Shown: piece by piece, positions 17,577 to 25,717 of the stretch | Layout: every line of letters begins with the position of its first letter | Position numbering within the stretch: the first letter of the stretch is position 1 | Source: Natrarchaeobaculum sulfurireducens | Lineage (GTDB): Archaea > Halobacteriota > Halobacteria > Halobacteriales > Natrialbaceae | Reading direction: 5' to 3' | Assembly (NCBI RefSeq): GCF_003430825.1 | Contig: NZ_CP024047.1 | Location: 2,728,001 to 2,792,000 of the forward strand | DNA: 64,000 bases | The notes under the pieces: generated by a model | What the model saw: only the letters and a program-made list of their open reading frames with translations | What the model was told of the DNA's origin: nothing | The model's database searches: none | Translations under genes and position numbers: made by a program

Positions 17577-18653
17577 ATGAACGAAAACCGCCCCTCCCCG
17601 AAGCGATCGCCGAACTCGACGTCCTCCACCAAGCGACGGCAGTTTCTCCGCTCCGGCCTGACGATAACCGGCGTCGGAGCTACAGCACTCGGCACCCGTG
17701 CGGTAGTCGCCAGCAACGACTCCGACGACGACCTTCCCGACCAGATTCAGGCGGTCGAACGAAGTGACTGTGACGACGTGACGTTCTGGGAGCTACCGGC
17801 AAGCGAAGCACGCGACGGCTGGAGCACTCCCTCGGCGTCCGAGCGCTACTGTTCGGTCCCGTGTGAACTGCTCGAGTCGACCGACCTCGAGGTCGGCCAC
17901 CAGCTCCGGATCGACGCCGAAAACGGCAGCAATGGGTTCGACAGCGCAGTCTACACCGTCGCCTCGGAACACGACGACGGCGAGCTTCGGCTGACCGACG
18001 ACGGCCTCGAGCGGATCGGTGTGAGCGCCGACGGATCGGTGACAGTTACGCAACTGGCCGTCCACTCAACCTACGAGACGCGACAGCAGGGGCGGCTCAA
18101 CGACGAGTACGTCGAGTACCTCGTGGGTGAGCCGAGCGACGCCACCGTTCTCGCACTCGCCCCACACGGCGGATACATCGAGTACGGAACGGACTTCCAG
18201 GCCGAACGCGTCGCCGAAACGGTTGACGGCGTTGGGTGGATCTGCTCGGGGTTCAACAACAGTGGCGGTGCGCTCAGTCGGTGGCACGTCCACTCGACGG
18301 ACATCCATCCGGCCTCGTTTCCAAAGCTCGAGAAGACTCGAGCCCACGAGTTCGACTGGTCCGTCGCGTTCCACGGGTATACGAGCGAGACGATTCTCGT
18401 CGGCGGCACTGCGAGCGAGACAGACCGCGAACGCGTCGTCGACGAACTCGAGACGGCACTTCCCGACACACCGGTCGAACTCGCGAGCAGCGACGCCTCC
18501 GACTACGCGGGTGCGTCCCCCGAGAACGTACTCAACCAGGCCGGCTCGATCGGGCAGACGATCCAGCTCGAACAACCCACTGACATCCGCCAAAAGGAAT
18601 GGGCGGTGGTCGCCGACGCCGTGGCCAGCGCACTCGAGGACCTGACGGAATAG
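17577..18653 (+). CDS. Secreted poly-gamma-glutamate hydrolase-family protein (intact motifs)
   Basis: 358 residues. A Tat signal KRRQFLRSGLTITG spans about residues 19-32. The core has the zinc-peptidase motifs of the phage PghP/YmaC family: APHGGYIEYGT (HGG 197-199, Glu 202), WHVHSTDIHP (236-245), VAFHGY (FHG 265-267) and IQLEQ. The family cleaves poly-gamma-glutamate. It is convergent with the pgsC-pgsB-hydrolase operon and presumably trims or recycles the extracellular polymer. An AT-rich TATA-like stretch lies around 17528-17537. The frame is open upstream to 17442, but the ATG at 17577 starts the signal peptide. Confidence 0.85.
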   Translation: MNENRPSPKRSPNSTSSTKRRQFLRSGLTITGVGATALGTRAVVASNDSDDDLPDQIQAVERSDCDDVTFWELPASEARDGWSTPSASERYCSVPCELLESTDLEVGHQLRIDAENGSNGFDSAVYTVASEHDDGELRLTDDGLERIGVSADGSVTVTQLAVHSTYETRQQGRLNDEYVEYLVGEPSDATVLALAPHGGYIEYGTDFQAERVAETVDGVGWICSGFNNSGGALSRWHVHSTDIHPASFPKLEKTRAHEFDWSVAFHGYTSETILVGGTASETDRERVVDELETALPDTPVELASSDASDYAGASPENVLNQAGSIGQTIQLEQPTDIRQKEWAVVADAVASALEDLTE

Positions 18654-18755
18654 CGCCGGTAGATCGCCGTTACCGGCAAACCGGTTCGACGTCGCGACGA
18701 GCGGCTCGTGCTCGATACTGTGACACAGCCAGTATCGGTGCTGCCGAGTGGCACC

Positions 18756-18762
18756 AAAAAAA
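18756..18762 (-). terminator. T7 run downstream of the PGA operon
   Basis: Seven A on the plus strand, hence seven T on the minus transcript, about 76 bases after the stop of the second hydrolase gene. Poly-T runs terminate archaeal transcription. No strong stem is needed or visible. Confidence 0.35.
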
Positions 18763-18837
18763 CGGACCGCGGTCGATCATCGTCGCGATACGCCGCGAGT
18801 TACGTCACCTCGAGTCGTCGTGAGGCGCTCGAAGTAG

Positions 18838-20049
18838 TTACTCGCTGTTTCCGCGTCCGTTCGGTGGCGTCTCCGATGGAGCGTTCCCGCGGTCTTCCGG
18901 TGGCGTCTCAGACGGAGCGTTCCCGCGGTCTTCCGGTGGTGTCTCCGACGGGGCGTTCCCACGGTCACACGGCGGATCCTGTTCCGGCGGTTCGACGTCG
19001 TCCGAGAGCGCGGCAGCGAGGCCGTGTGCGACCTCCTCCCAGTAAGCCCGACGGGAGTCGTAACTCTGTGAGAGATAGATGCTCTCCTCGCCGAGGCGGT
19101 TGACGAGCATGCGGTCGCTCGTGCCGTCGTCCTCGAGTTCGGCCTCGATTGCACAGCGCGGCAACGCGTCGTTGATGGAATCCCGGACGGTCTCGCGCAG
19201 GTCGCGGTCGGCCGTGCCACCGACGAGAACCCCGGCGTCACAGACGCCACTGCAGTCGACCGCGAGATCGTACTCGGTGTCTGCGATCGTCTCGAGTTCG
19301 GGATATGATTCGGGCGAGAGCTCCATCGTCGGGACGTGCCAGCGTCGGAAAGCGTTTCCACCGTCCGGCCCCCAGCCTTTCGTGCGCCAGCACGTCGAAG
19401 CGGTCAGTTCCGCGGCGTATTCGGCCTGATCATCCGTCCAGGGCTGGACGGCCCCGCCGTGGGGGGCAAGGAAGATTCGGTCAGTGCCTCGCTCGTCGAG
19501 TCGCTCGATGAGTTCACCCTGTTCGCGAGCCTGAGACTCGGAGAGATCCGGGTTCGGGATCGTCGTCGAAAGGGTCACCTCGAACTCGTCGTCGGCGAGT
19601 GAACAGTTCTGGTCCGGGCTCGGACACTCCACATCGCCGGGTGCCGGCGGCGTCGCCTCCTCGAGGTCGAGTCGGCAACGCGTGACGTCGGCAGCCCTGA
19701 TGATGTCCGTCGGATCTTCGGGTCGTTCCTCGACGATCGTGTAGGCGGCAAACTCGTCGTCACGTCGCTCGACGCGAACTTGCTGGCCCTCAGAGAGGTC
19801 GTAGGCCGAGAGGAGTCGCGGGTCGGCCGACAGTGCGGTTCTGTCACCCTCGAGCGACGACTGGCCGTCGGCGAGCGGACAGAGCAGTGGCGTCTCGAAA
19901 TCTTCGTCGTCGGTCGTCCGTGCTGCGACCTCGTACGATCCGGCGGCGAGGCCGAGCAGGGCTGGCGTACCGACCGCTGCAGCCAGTGTCGCTCGTCGGG
20001 TCAATGCGGGGGAATCGGCGTGTCCGGTAGTGTCGTTATCGTCTGTCAT
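18838..20049 (-). CDS. Poly-gamma-glutamate hydrolase homologue with degenerate active site
   Basis: 403 residues. Tat-like start LTRRATLAAAVGTPALLG. Same fold as the convergent hydrolase, but catalytic motifs have changed: HGGYIEYGT is here HGGAVQPWT (Glu to Gln 202), WHVHSTDIHP is WHVPTMELSP, AFHG is DCSG (265-268) and IQLEQ is IYLSQ. Several zinc or catalytic positions are thus lost, while VLVGGTADRDLRETV and the overall length are kept. After residue 360 comes a low-complexity tail with three 12-residue repeats DRGNAPSETPPE. It is last in the pgsC-pgsB operon, 88 bases from pgsB. Likely binds polymer rather than cutting it (inference). Confidence 0.85.
   Translation of the reverse strand: MTDDNDTTGHADSPALTRRATLAAAVGTPALLGLAAGSYEVAARTTDDEDFETPLLCPLADGQSSLEGDRTALSADPRLLSAYDLSEGQQVRVERRDDEFAAYTIVEERPEDPTDIIRAADVTRCRLDLEEATPPAPGDVECPSPDQNCSLADDEFEVTLSTTIPNPDLSESQAREQGELIERLDERGTDRIFLAPHGGAVQPWTDDQAEYAAELTASTCWRTKGWGPDGGNAFRRWHVPTMELSPESYPELETIADTEYDLAVDCSGVCDAGVLVGGTADRDLRETVRDSINDALPRCAIEAELEDDGTSDRMLVNRLGEESIYLSQSYDSRRAYWEEVAHGLAAALSDDVEPPEQDPPCDRGNAPSETPPEDRGNAPSETPPEDRGNAPSETPPNGRGNSE
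18863..18970 (-). repeat. Three 36-bp coding tandem repeats
   Basis: Units at 18863-18898, 18899-18934 and 18935-18970, each encoding a 12-residue DRGNAPSETPPE-type block at the C-terminus of the degenerate hydrolase homologue. The copies differ at only a few bases. The amino-acid repeat is hydrophilic and likely a flexible cell-wall or polymer-facing spacer. Confidence 0.9.
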
Positions 20050-20137
20050 TTGGAGGTCTGTGTACGGGAGCGGTCCGTCTCCCAGCGGTTGGTCGTTCGA
20101 GCGGTTCGTCGGTCGCGCGATGTGGCCACTGGTGTAC

Positions 20138-21370
20138 TCACTGCTGTATCACCTGTGGCGGCTGTTGCGGCCGATCGTCGGCCGCCGCCGAATTTGCGTT
20201 TGCCTCGAGTTCGCCCGCTGGCTCGGTGGCGTGGCGTTCGATCTCGTCGTCGAGGTCGCGCATGAACTCGGCGACGGTGTTCCCCATCACGAGTACCGGC
20301 CACCCGTCGTCGATCGACGCCTCGAGGACGTCGACCGCCGGTTCGGTCGCCGCGTCGTGGCAGATCACGGGAAAAGAGGATTTCTCCGCAAACAGCTCGG
20401 TATGGCTGCCGGCGACGCGGGCCTGCTCGATGGCGCCGCGATCGTAGAGGTCCTCGAGATACTCCTGAAACGACGCCGTTCGGGCCCGCCGGTCGCGTCG
20501 GAGGTAGACGAACGGTTGGATTTGCTCGCCGTCGTCGACGAGCGATCGTCGGACCATCTCGGTGCTCTCGACGTCGTTGACGTCGGCGGCGTTGTAGACA
20601 CGGCCGTCGAGGGCGTGAACCCACTCGACGCGCAACGAATCGAGCATCGACTCACGGAGGTGATCGGAAAGCGGAGCTTCGCCGATCTCTTCGAGCACGC
20701 AGTCGATGGCGTAGACGCACTCGGCGCCCGGCACGTCGCTGTGTCGGTCGGGGACGTCGACGTGCGTGATCGTCGCGCCGATCTCCTCGAGTTCGCGCTC
20801 GAGGTACGAGCATAGCTGTGGATCCTGCTCACCGCTTACGACGTGAGTATCGGGCGGGGTGGCTCGTGCGAATGCGCGTGCGATCTTCGCGCGACTCCCG
20901 CCGAGGGTGTCACGGTGATCCTGTCTGACGTTCGTGACGACGAGAACGTCGGGCTGGCCGAACGCCTCGTTCATCATCCGCGTCGTATAGTCAGTGATAC
21001 CCTGGTTTTCGAGGATCAGCGCTTCTGCGTCGGCGTACTTGCGTAGCTCACGGACGTTCTCGTAGAGCGTCACGCGGTCGCCGCGGTCGATGGGGTTTTC
21101 TTCCCCATCGTACAGCGACAGGGGATGATTGCCCGTGACCTTCGCGTAGGCGTCGTACTCGCGAGCACAGAGGATCTCGTACAGCCGTTCGGTCGTCCCG
21201 GACTTGCCTCGAGTTCCGGAGACGACGATCTTGACGTCGATATCCTCGAGTCTCTGACGGTGATTGATGCCGCGGGTGAACGACGAGACGAGGTGTCGTC
21301 CGACCTGCGTGAGCGATCGGGGGAGGTTCGTGACCGGTTTGCGGAGGGTCGTGGGGGATAGGTCTGGCAT
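20138..21370 (-). CDS. pgsB: Poly-gamma-glutamate synthase subunit PgsB/CapB
   Basis: 410 residues. Mur-ligase-type ATP-binding loop VVSGTRGKSGTTERLYE at residues 49-65, then AKVTGNHPLSLYDGEE, ALILENQGITDYT, VLVVTNVRQDHRDTLG and VHALDGRVYNAADVNDVEST. This order is that of CapB/PgsB, the ATP-dependent amide ligase that polymerises glutamate through the gamma-carboxyl, not of folylpolyglutamate synthase. The flanking CapC gene confirms it. The C-terminal 30 residues are a haloarchaeal acidic/Gln-rich addition. 111 bases separate it from pgsC upstream. Confidence 0.9.
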   Translation of the reverse strand: MPDLSPTTLRKPVTNLPRSLTQVGRHLVSSFTRGINHRQRLEDIDVKIVVSGTRGKSGTTERLYEILCAREYDAYAKVTGNHPLSLYDGEENPIDRGDRVTLYENVRELRKYADAEALILENQGITDYTTRMMNEAFGQPDVLVVTNVRQDHRDTLGGSRAKIARAFARATPPDTHVVSGEQDPQLCSYLERELEEIGATITHVDVPDRHSDVPGAECVYAIDCVLEEIGEAPLSDHLRESMLDSLRVEWVHALDGRVYNAADVNDVESTEMVRRSLVDDGEQIQPFVYLRRDRRARTASFQEYLEDLYDRGAIEQARVAGSHTELFAEKSSFPVICHDAATEPAVDVLEASIDDGWPVLVMGNTVAEFMRDLDDEIERHATEPAGELEANANSAAADDRPQQPPQVIQQ

Positions 21371-21481
21371 ACTGTCTCAGCTCTGGGGGGAGCTGTCGGC
21401 GTCTGCCGCGGTCGACGGCGCTACACAGTGCAGCGGCTCGTCGACGTGGGGCGTCCTGTGGGGAGGGCTCGTGGGCGGGCG

Positions 21482-22654
21482 TTAGGTGTGACCGCTACTG
21501 GCCTGGGGTCGTCGGTCTCGGTCGGCGGGACGGAGTCGCTCGAGTCGAAGGGCCGTGTGTCCACCGGCGACGATGGCGGCTCCCAGCAATGTGAGTTGGA
21601 GGGGAAGCCGCGTCACGAGCAGTCCGTCGGGTCCGGGCGAAAGCGCAAGCCGGAGTCCGATGGCGAAGATCGCGAACGCACCGGCGGAGAGGCTGATCGA
21701 CGTCAGGCGATGTCCTGGCGGCATCCGGTGGAGGTTGTACGCACCGACGCCGATGAGGATGGCCGTAAAGAACACGTGAAGCGCGGAGGTGACCGGCACG
21801 AACATCGCGATGGGGACGGCCCCCACGACTGCGATGACGAGTCCGGTCGAGAGCAACACGCGGCCATACAGCAGCGTCGTGCGGTGGAGTAGCGTCAGCA
21901 GGGAGTAGACGACGGCGATTCCGGCAACGTACAGCGGAACGATCGCCGCCGACTGGAGTGCGAACAGGGCGAGTAACGGGAGCGCGATGATCCCGTTGAG
22001 CCTGATTCCCCACCGACCGTAGACTCCCTCCGAGACGATCATGCCGAGGACGATCACCGCGAGGATCAACCCGAGCGACGCGTCGACGAAGAGGGCGTCC
22101 TCTCCACCGATCGTTGCGTCTCGAGCGATCGCGATGTCCGCCCGTTCGCCGTACAGCAACGGCGGCGTGAATCGTCCGAGGGAGGGTGCCAGCGTGAGGT
22201 TCACGAGACTGGCACCGAGCGCGACGAGCCCCACGAGGGCTCCACTGCTCACCAGCACGTCCTCACGACGACGGTCGGAATCGAGCTGGTGGTAGTTGTA
22301 CGCGGCGACACCCGGTAAGATGGTCCCGACGAAGGTAAACGACGAGAGCGTTATACCGGGAACGCCGACAGCAGCGAGCCCTCCGAACACAGCAAGCGGG
22401 GCGGCCATGCTGATCGCCATACTCGCAAGGAGCAACTGGCGGCCGAACAGCAAGGTCCGCTGCTGGAGCATCGAAAGGCCGACGTACGCGGCGACAGTGC
22501 CGAGCACGAACACCGGCAGCGCGAGGAAGTCGTACAACACGTACACCGCGAACAGCGGCACGACGAGGACTCCGGACAGCCGGAGAGCGTACGATTGTAC
22601 GAGCGCAATCCCCAGTAGCAAGCCTATCACGGTGAGCGTCGCGGCGACGATCAT
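21482..22654 (-). CDS. pgsC: Tandem-fused PgsC/CapC membrane protein
   Basis: 390 residues; bacterial CapC is about 150. Two homologous halves are visible, near residues 15-155 and 205-345. Each has a Tyr-rich start (SYALRLSGVLVVPLFAVYVL versus GRWGIRLNGIIALPLLALF), then LLFGRQLLLAS versus LLYGRVLLST, then a GVxAYNxHx block (GVAAYNYHQLDSDRR versus GVGAYNLHRMPPGHR). About 10-12 membrane helices. CapC is the membrane partner of CapB in poly-gamma-glutamate synthesis and export. It is first gene of the minus-strand operon pgsC-pgsB-hydrolase homologue. No capA is present in the window. Confidence 0.85.
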   Translation of the reverse strand: MIVAATLTVIGLLLGIALVQSYALRLSGVLVVPLFAVYVLYDFLALPVFVLGTVAAYVGLSMLQQRTLLFGRQLLLASMAISMAAPLAVFGGLAAVGVPGITLSSFTFVGTILPGVAAYNYHQLDSDRRREDVLVSSGALVGLVALGASLVNLTLAPSLGRFTPPLLYGERADIAIARDATIGGEDALFVDASLGLILAVIVLGMIVSEGVYGRWGIRLNGIIALPLLALFALQSAAIVPLYVAGIAVVYSLLTLLHRTTLLYGRVLLSTGLVIAVVGAVPIAMFVPVTSALHVFFTAILIGVGAYNLHRMPPGHRLTSISLSAGAFAIFAIGLRLALSPGPDGLLVTRLPLQLTLLGAAIVAGGHTALRLERLRPADRDRRPQASSGHT

Positions 22655-23286
22655 CGTGGTACGTATGTCCCATCACCGATTCGGCGGAGACGGTAACCTG
22701 ACTCGAGTGACACGCTTGGCGTGGACGAAGACGGGGATGGAAGGCGGAGATCCCGGTGACTCGATTGACTTGCCGCTGGCGGGCGGCTGCTCGATGCTGG
22801 AGGGCTCATAGTTACAGCCAAAACAGCAATGCTTGATAAAGCTTTCTTCATTGTATTTTAACCTTTTGGCCGCTGTCTGAAACATTTTCACCGATAACGA
22901 CTACTGGAAAGAAGAGTGAGTGGCGCACAGCGATTACCAATGCGAACCGTATTTCTTTCTGTTGTTCGGGTGGACAAACGATCATTTCTTATCCGATGTG
23001 TGATAAACAATCCCGTAGAACGTCTCGAAATGATTTTCCTTTTGAATGTTCACCAGAGCATCAGTAACCGCTGAGTACACTGGCCGCGACACAGAACCAC
23101 GATCAAAGCATGCGTGATGATGCCAGCACACTCCCGAAGCAGCAGCTTCCCTCCGAAGAGCAGGACGTAACTGGAGGTGGTAGACGTAAGACCGAAGTCG
23201 TCCGCCGGATTATGCGTGCCACTCCACGTCGACACCACCGGAGATGAGGCCGGGACACACAGCCCTGGACGGCTGGCTCGAGCGCC
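22655..23286. other. AT-rich 630-base interval upstream of the PGA operon
   Basis: Noticeably lower GC than neighbours, especially 22810-23060. It must hold the promoter of the pgsC operon, but I cannot fix a TATA box. A 45-codon plus-strand frame at 23110-23247 (MRDDASTLPKQQ..., basic C-terminus) is open but has mixed codon use, so I do not call it. No tRNA or IS end recognised. Confidence 0.4.
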
Positions 23287-23421
23287 CTAGAGATCCGTAA
23301 CGAACCGGAGCACCAGCCCGAGTGCGATCACGAGTATACCTGAGACGGTAGCGATCGGTGGAATCGGGACGAACAGGAGGACGATACCGGCGAGGATCAC
23401 GATCGTCGAGAGTCGGACCAT
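23287..23421 (-). CDS. 44-residue two-helix membrane protein
   Basis: MVRLSTIVILAGIVLLFVP, then IPPIATVSGILVIALGLVLRFVTDL: two hydrophobic segments around a Pro-rich turn. Small proteins of this design are common in haloarchaea and usually annotated as hypothetical transporter-like. It is GC-rich at third positions, unlike the AT-rich gap beside it, which supports real coding. Confidence 0.6.
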   Translation of the reverse strand: MVRLSTIVILAGIVLLFVPIPPIATVSGILVIALGLVLRFVTDL

Positions 23422-23546
23422 GGTCGGGCTTCAACCGGGAAGGACGTAGGGATGTGGCCGGCATTACTCGCCCAGCGGGAGCGACGACGGCCGTGTCCGA
23501 TCGCCGCCTCGAGAACCTATAACTGAGTGTTACCCGTATTTACGGT

Positions 23547-24338
23547 ATGGTCGATGCGACAGTCACCCCAATCGAGCGCGGGACGATCACGACCGACGTC
23601 AACAACATCCTCGAGGGAGCCGTCCAGGCCTCGGCGGGCAAACCGAACCCCGAGTTCGAACTGGCCGAGGGGCCGGTCTACAATCTCGTGATCGACCACC
23701 CCGAGGCGACGATTCTCTGGGATACCGGCTCTCACCCGGAGGCCGACGCGGGACACTGGCCCGCACCGCTGTACGACGCCTTCGAGCACACCGGCCTGCG
23801 GCCGCTCGAGGACGATCTCGCCGACGCGGGCTACGACGTCGCCGACATCGACCGCGTGATCCAGACTCACCTCCACCTCGACCACGCGGGCGGGCTGTAC
23901 GCCTTCGACGGGACCGACGTTCCGATCACCGTCCACGAGCGCGAGCTCAAATACGCCTACTACAGCGCCAAGACCGACGCCGGCAGCGACGCCTACATCG
24001 CCGACGACTTCGATCTCGATCTGCAGTGGGAGATCGTCCACAGCGACCGCGAGCCCCTTCTCGAGGGCGTCGACCTCCTGCACCTGCCCGGACACACCCC
24101 AGGGCTGCTCGGCGTGCAGCTCGAACTCGACGAACACGGGACCATCGTTCTCGCGGGCGACCTCGCCTATTCGCGGCCGAACTACGACGACGAACATCCC
24201 ATGGGCGGCGGCCTGCTGTGGAGCAAGCGCCACTGGATCGACAGCGTCCGCCGGGTGAAAGCGGTCGAGCGACGCCGCGACGCCGACGTCTTCTGCGGAC
24301 ACGACGCCAGCGACCTCGAGCGGCTCCAGGAGCTGTAG
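23547..24338 (+). CDS. MBL-fold hydrolase, N-acyl homoserine lactonase-like
   Basis: 263 residues. The metal motif THLHLDHAGG (HxHxDH) lies at about residues 111-120; further ligands are in LHLPGHTPGL, LAGDLAY and FCGHD near the end. N-terminal YNLVIDHPEATILWDTGSHP is the layout of AttM/AiiA-type lactonases. The family opens lactone rings or related esters. True substrate here unknown. The start MVDATVTPIERG at 23547 follows an AT-rich stretch. Confidence 0.85.
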   Translation: MVDATVTPIERGTITTDVNNILEGAVQASAGKPNPEFELAEGPVYNLVIDHPEATILWDTGSHPEADAGHWPAPLYDAFEHTGLRPLEDDLADAGYDVADIDRVIQTHLHLDHAGGLYAFDGTDVPITVHERELKYAYYSAKTDAGSDAYIADDFDLDLQWEIVHSDREPLLEGVDLLHLPGHTPGLLGVQLELDEHGTIVLAGDLAYSRPNYDDEHPMGGGLLWSKRHWIDSVRRVKAVERRRDADVFCGHDASDLERLQEL

Positions 24339-24410
24339 CCGTCGCCCGCGACGTTCCGTGTGGACTGCCGCGGCCGGTACGACTTTTACTGTCCCGAAAG
24401 CCCAGAAGAC

Positions 24411-24866
24411 ATGGCCGACACAGATCCAGATGCGGACCTCGATCCGGCGTTCCAGACGGTTTTCGAGAACCGCGTGCGATTCGCCGAAACGGACCTGCAG
24501 GGGGTCGTCTTCTACGGCGAATACTTCACCTACCAGGACGAGGCCGTCACGGCGTTCTTCCGCGAAATCGGGTACAGCTACGACCGGATGGTCGAGGCGG
24601 GCTGGCAGGTCCACGTCGTCAGCGCCTCGCTCGACTACCGCGACGGTGCCGAATTCGACGACCGACTCCGCAATCGCATCCGCGTGAGCGACGTCGGAAC
24701 CTCGAGTCTCACCTTCGAACACCGGATCGAACGCGAGGACGGGAGCCTCGTCGCCGAGGGCACCGTCACCCACGTCGCCGTCGACCTCGAGACCGAAGCG
24801 CCGACGCCGCTTCCAGACGACTTCCTCGAGGCCATCGCCACGTACCAGGGCGGCCTGCCCGAGTGA
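24411..24866 (+). CDS. Acyl-CoA thioesterase (hotdog, 4-HBT/YbgC type)
   Basis: 151 residues. VRFAETDLQGVVFYGEYFTYQDEA carries the 4-hydroxybenzoyl-CoA thioesterase motif with the catalytic acid region; VVSASLDYRDGAEFDDRLRNRIRV and LVAEGTVTHVAVD are typical later strands. It hydrolyses acyl-CoA thioesters; substrate not evident. It follows the lactonase-like gene by 72 bases on the same strand and precedes an SDR gene. Confidence 0.85.
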   Translation: MADTDPDADLDPAFQTVFENRVRFAETDLQGVVFYGEYFTYQDEAVTAFFREIGYSYDRMVEAGWQVHVVSASLDYRDGAEFDDRLRNRIRVSDVGTSSLTFEHRIEREDGSLVAEGTVTHVAVDLETEAPTPLPDDFLEAIATYQGGLPE

Positions 24867-24948
24867 GCCCGTCGCTGCGGCTCGAGCGTCGTCGGCGAGT
24901 CGACGACGCCGTCTGCACAGGACGGGGGTGGACCGCCGAAGACGGAAG

Positions 24949-24957
24949 CTTTAGCTA
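24949..24957 (+). promoter_or_regulatory. TATA-like box before the SDR gene
   Basis: CTTTAGCTA at 24949-24957, about 29-37 bases before the ATG at 24986. Consistent with a leaderless promoter. Confidence 0.4.
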
Positions 24958-24985
24958 CTATCCGCTTGTATAACCCAATTATATC

Positions 24986-25717
24986 ATGAGAGTACTCGTC
25001 ACGGGCGCGAGCCGGGGAATCGGCCGGGCGATCGCACTGACCCTCGCCGGCGACCACGACGTCGCAGTCGGCTATCGAACGGCAGCCGACGCGGCTGCCG
25101 ACGTGGTCGACGAAGTCAGAGAACAGGGCAGCAACACGGTCGCCGTGGGCGCCGACGTCCGCGATTCCGCGGCCGTCGAATCGATGATCAGTGAGGTCGT
25201 CGACGAATTCGGCGGGCTCGACGCCGTCGTCAACAACGCGGGCATCGTCGAGCCGGATCTCGCGACCGACATCGACGACGACCAATGGAGCCGGGTCCTC
25301 GAGACGAACCTCACTGGGGCGTTTTACGTGACACGGGCCGCGATTCCACATCTCGAGCCCGACGGCGACGTGGTGTTCGTCTCCAGTATCGGAGGGACCG
25401 GCGGGACGGTCGACGCCAGCTACGCGGCGAGCAAAGCGGCGCTCCACGGGTTGACGCGGTCGCTGGCGCGGGAGTACGGTGACAGCGGGCTCCAGGTCAA
25501 CGCCGTCGCTCCCGGTCCCGTCGACACCGAGATGAACGACACGATCCTCGAGTTCCTCGAGCGAGTCGAGTTCCGGGGCCACGGCAACCTCGATACACAC
25601 CTTCCCGAGTACGCCTGTCAGCCCGACGCCGTCGCTCACACGGTCGCGTATTTGCTGGAAAACGAGTACGTACAGGGCGAAATCGTCAACGTCAACGGCG
25701 GGATGCAGTTTCAGTAG
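24986..25717 (+). CDS. SDR-family oxidoreductase (FabG-like)
   Basis: 243 residues. MRVLVTGASRGIGRAIALT has the TGxxxGxG cofactor loop at residues 6-13; NNAGIVEPD, FVSSIGGTGGTVDASYAASKAALHG (catalytic S-Y-K), and PGPVDTEMND follow. Standard 3-oxoacyl-ACP/CoA reductase-type SDR. Cofactor preference not determined. Proximity to an acyl-CoA thioesterase is compatible with acyl metabolism. Confidence 0.9.
   Translation: MRVLVTGASRGIGRAIALTLAGDHDVAVGYRTAADAAADVVDEVREQGSNTVAVGADVRDSAAVESMISEVVDEFGGLDAVVNNAGIVEPDLATDIDDDQWSRVLETNLTGAFYVTRAAIPHLEPDGDVVFVSSIGGTGGTVDASYAASKAALHGLTRSLAREYGDSGLQVNAVAPGPVDTEMNDTILEFLERVEFRGHGNLDTHLPEYACQPDAVAHTVAYLLENEYVQGEIVNVNGGMQFQ

Noticed and set aside
18863-18970. 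Repeats as a possible CRISPR
   Set aside because: The 36-bp units are contiguous without spacers and encode repeats in frame.
22660-22810. tRNA-like sequence near the start of pgsC
   Set aside because: No acceptor-stem pairing or T-arm consensus could be drawn.
23110-23247. 45-codon open frame in the AT-rich gap
   Set aside because: Mixed codon use and no recognisable fold or neighbour support, so left as undecided sequence.
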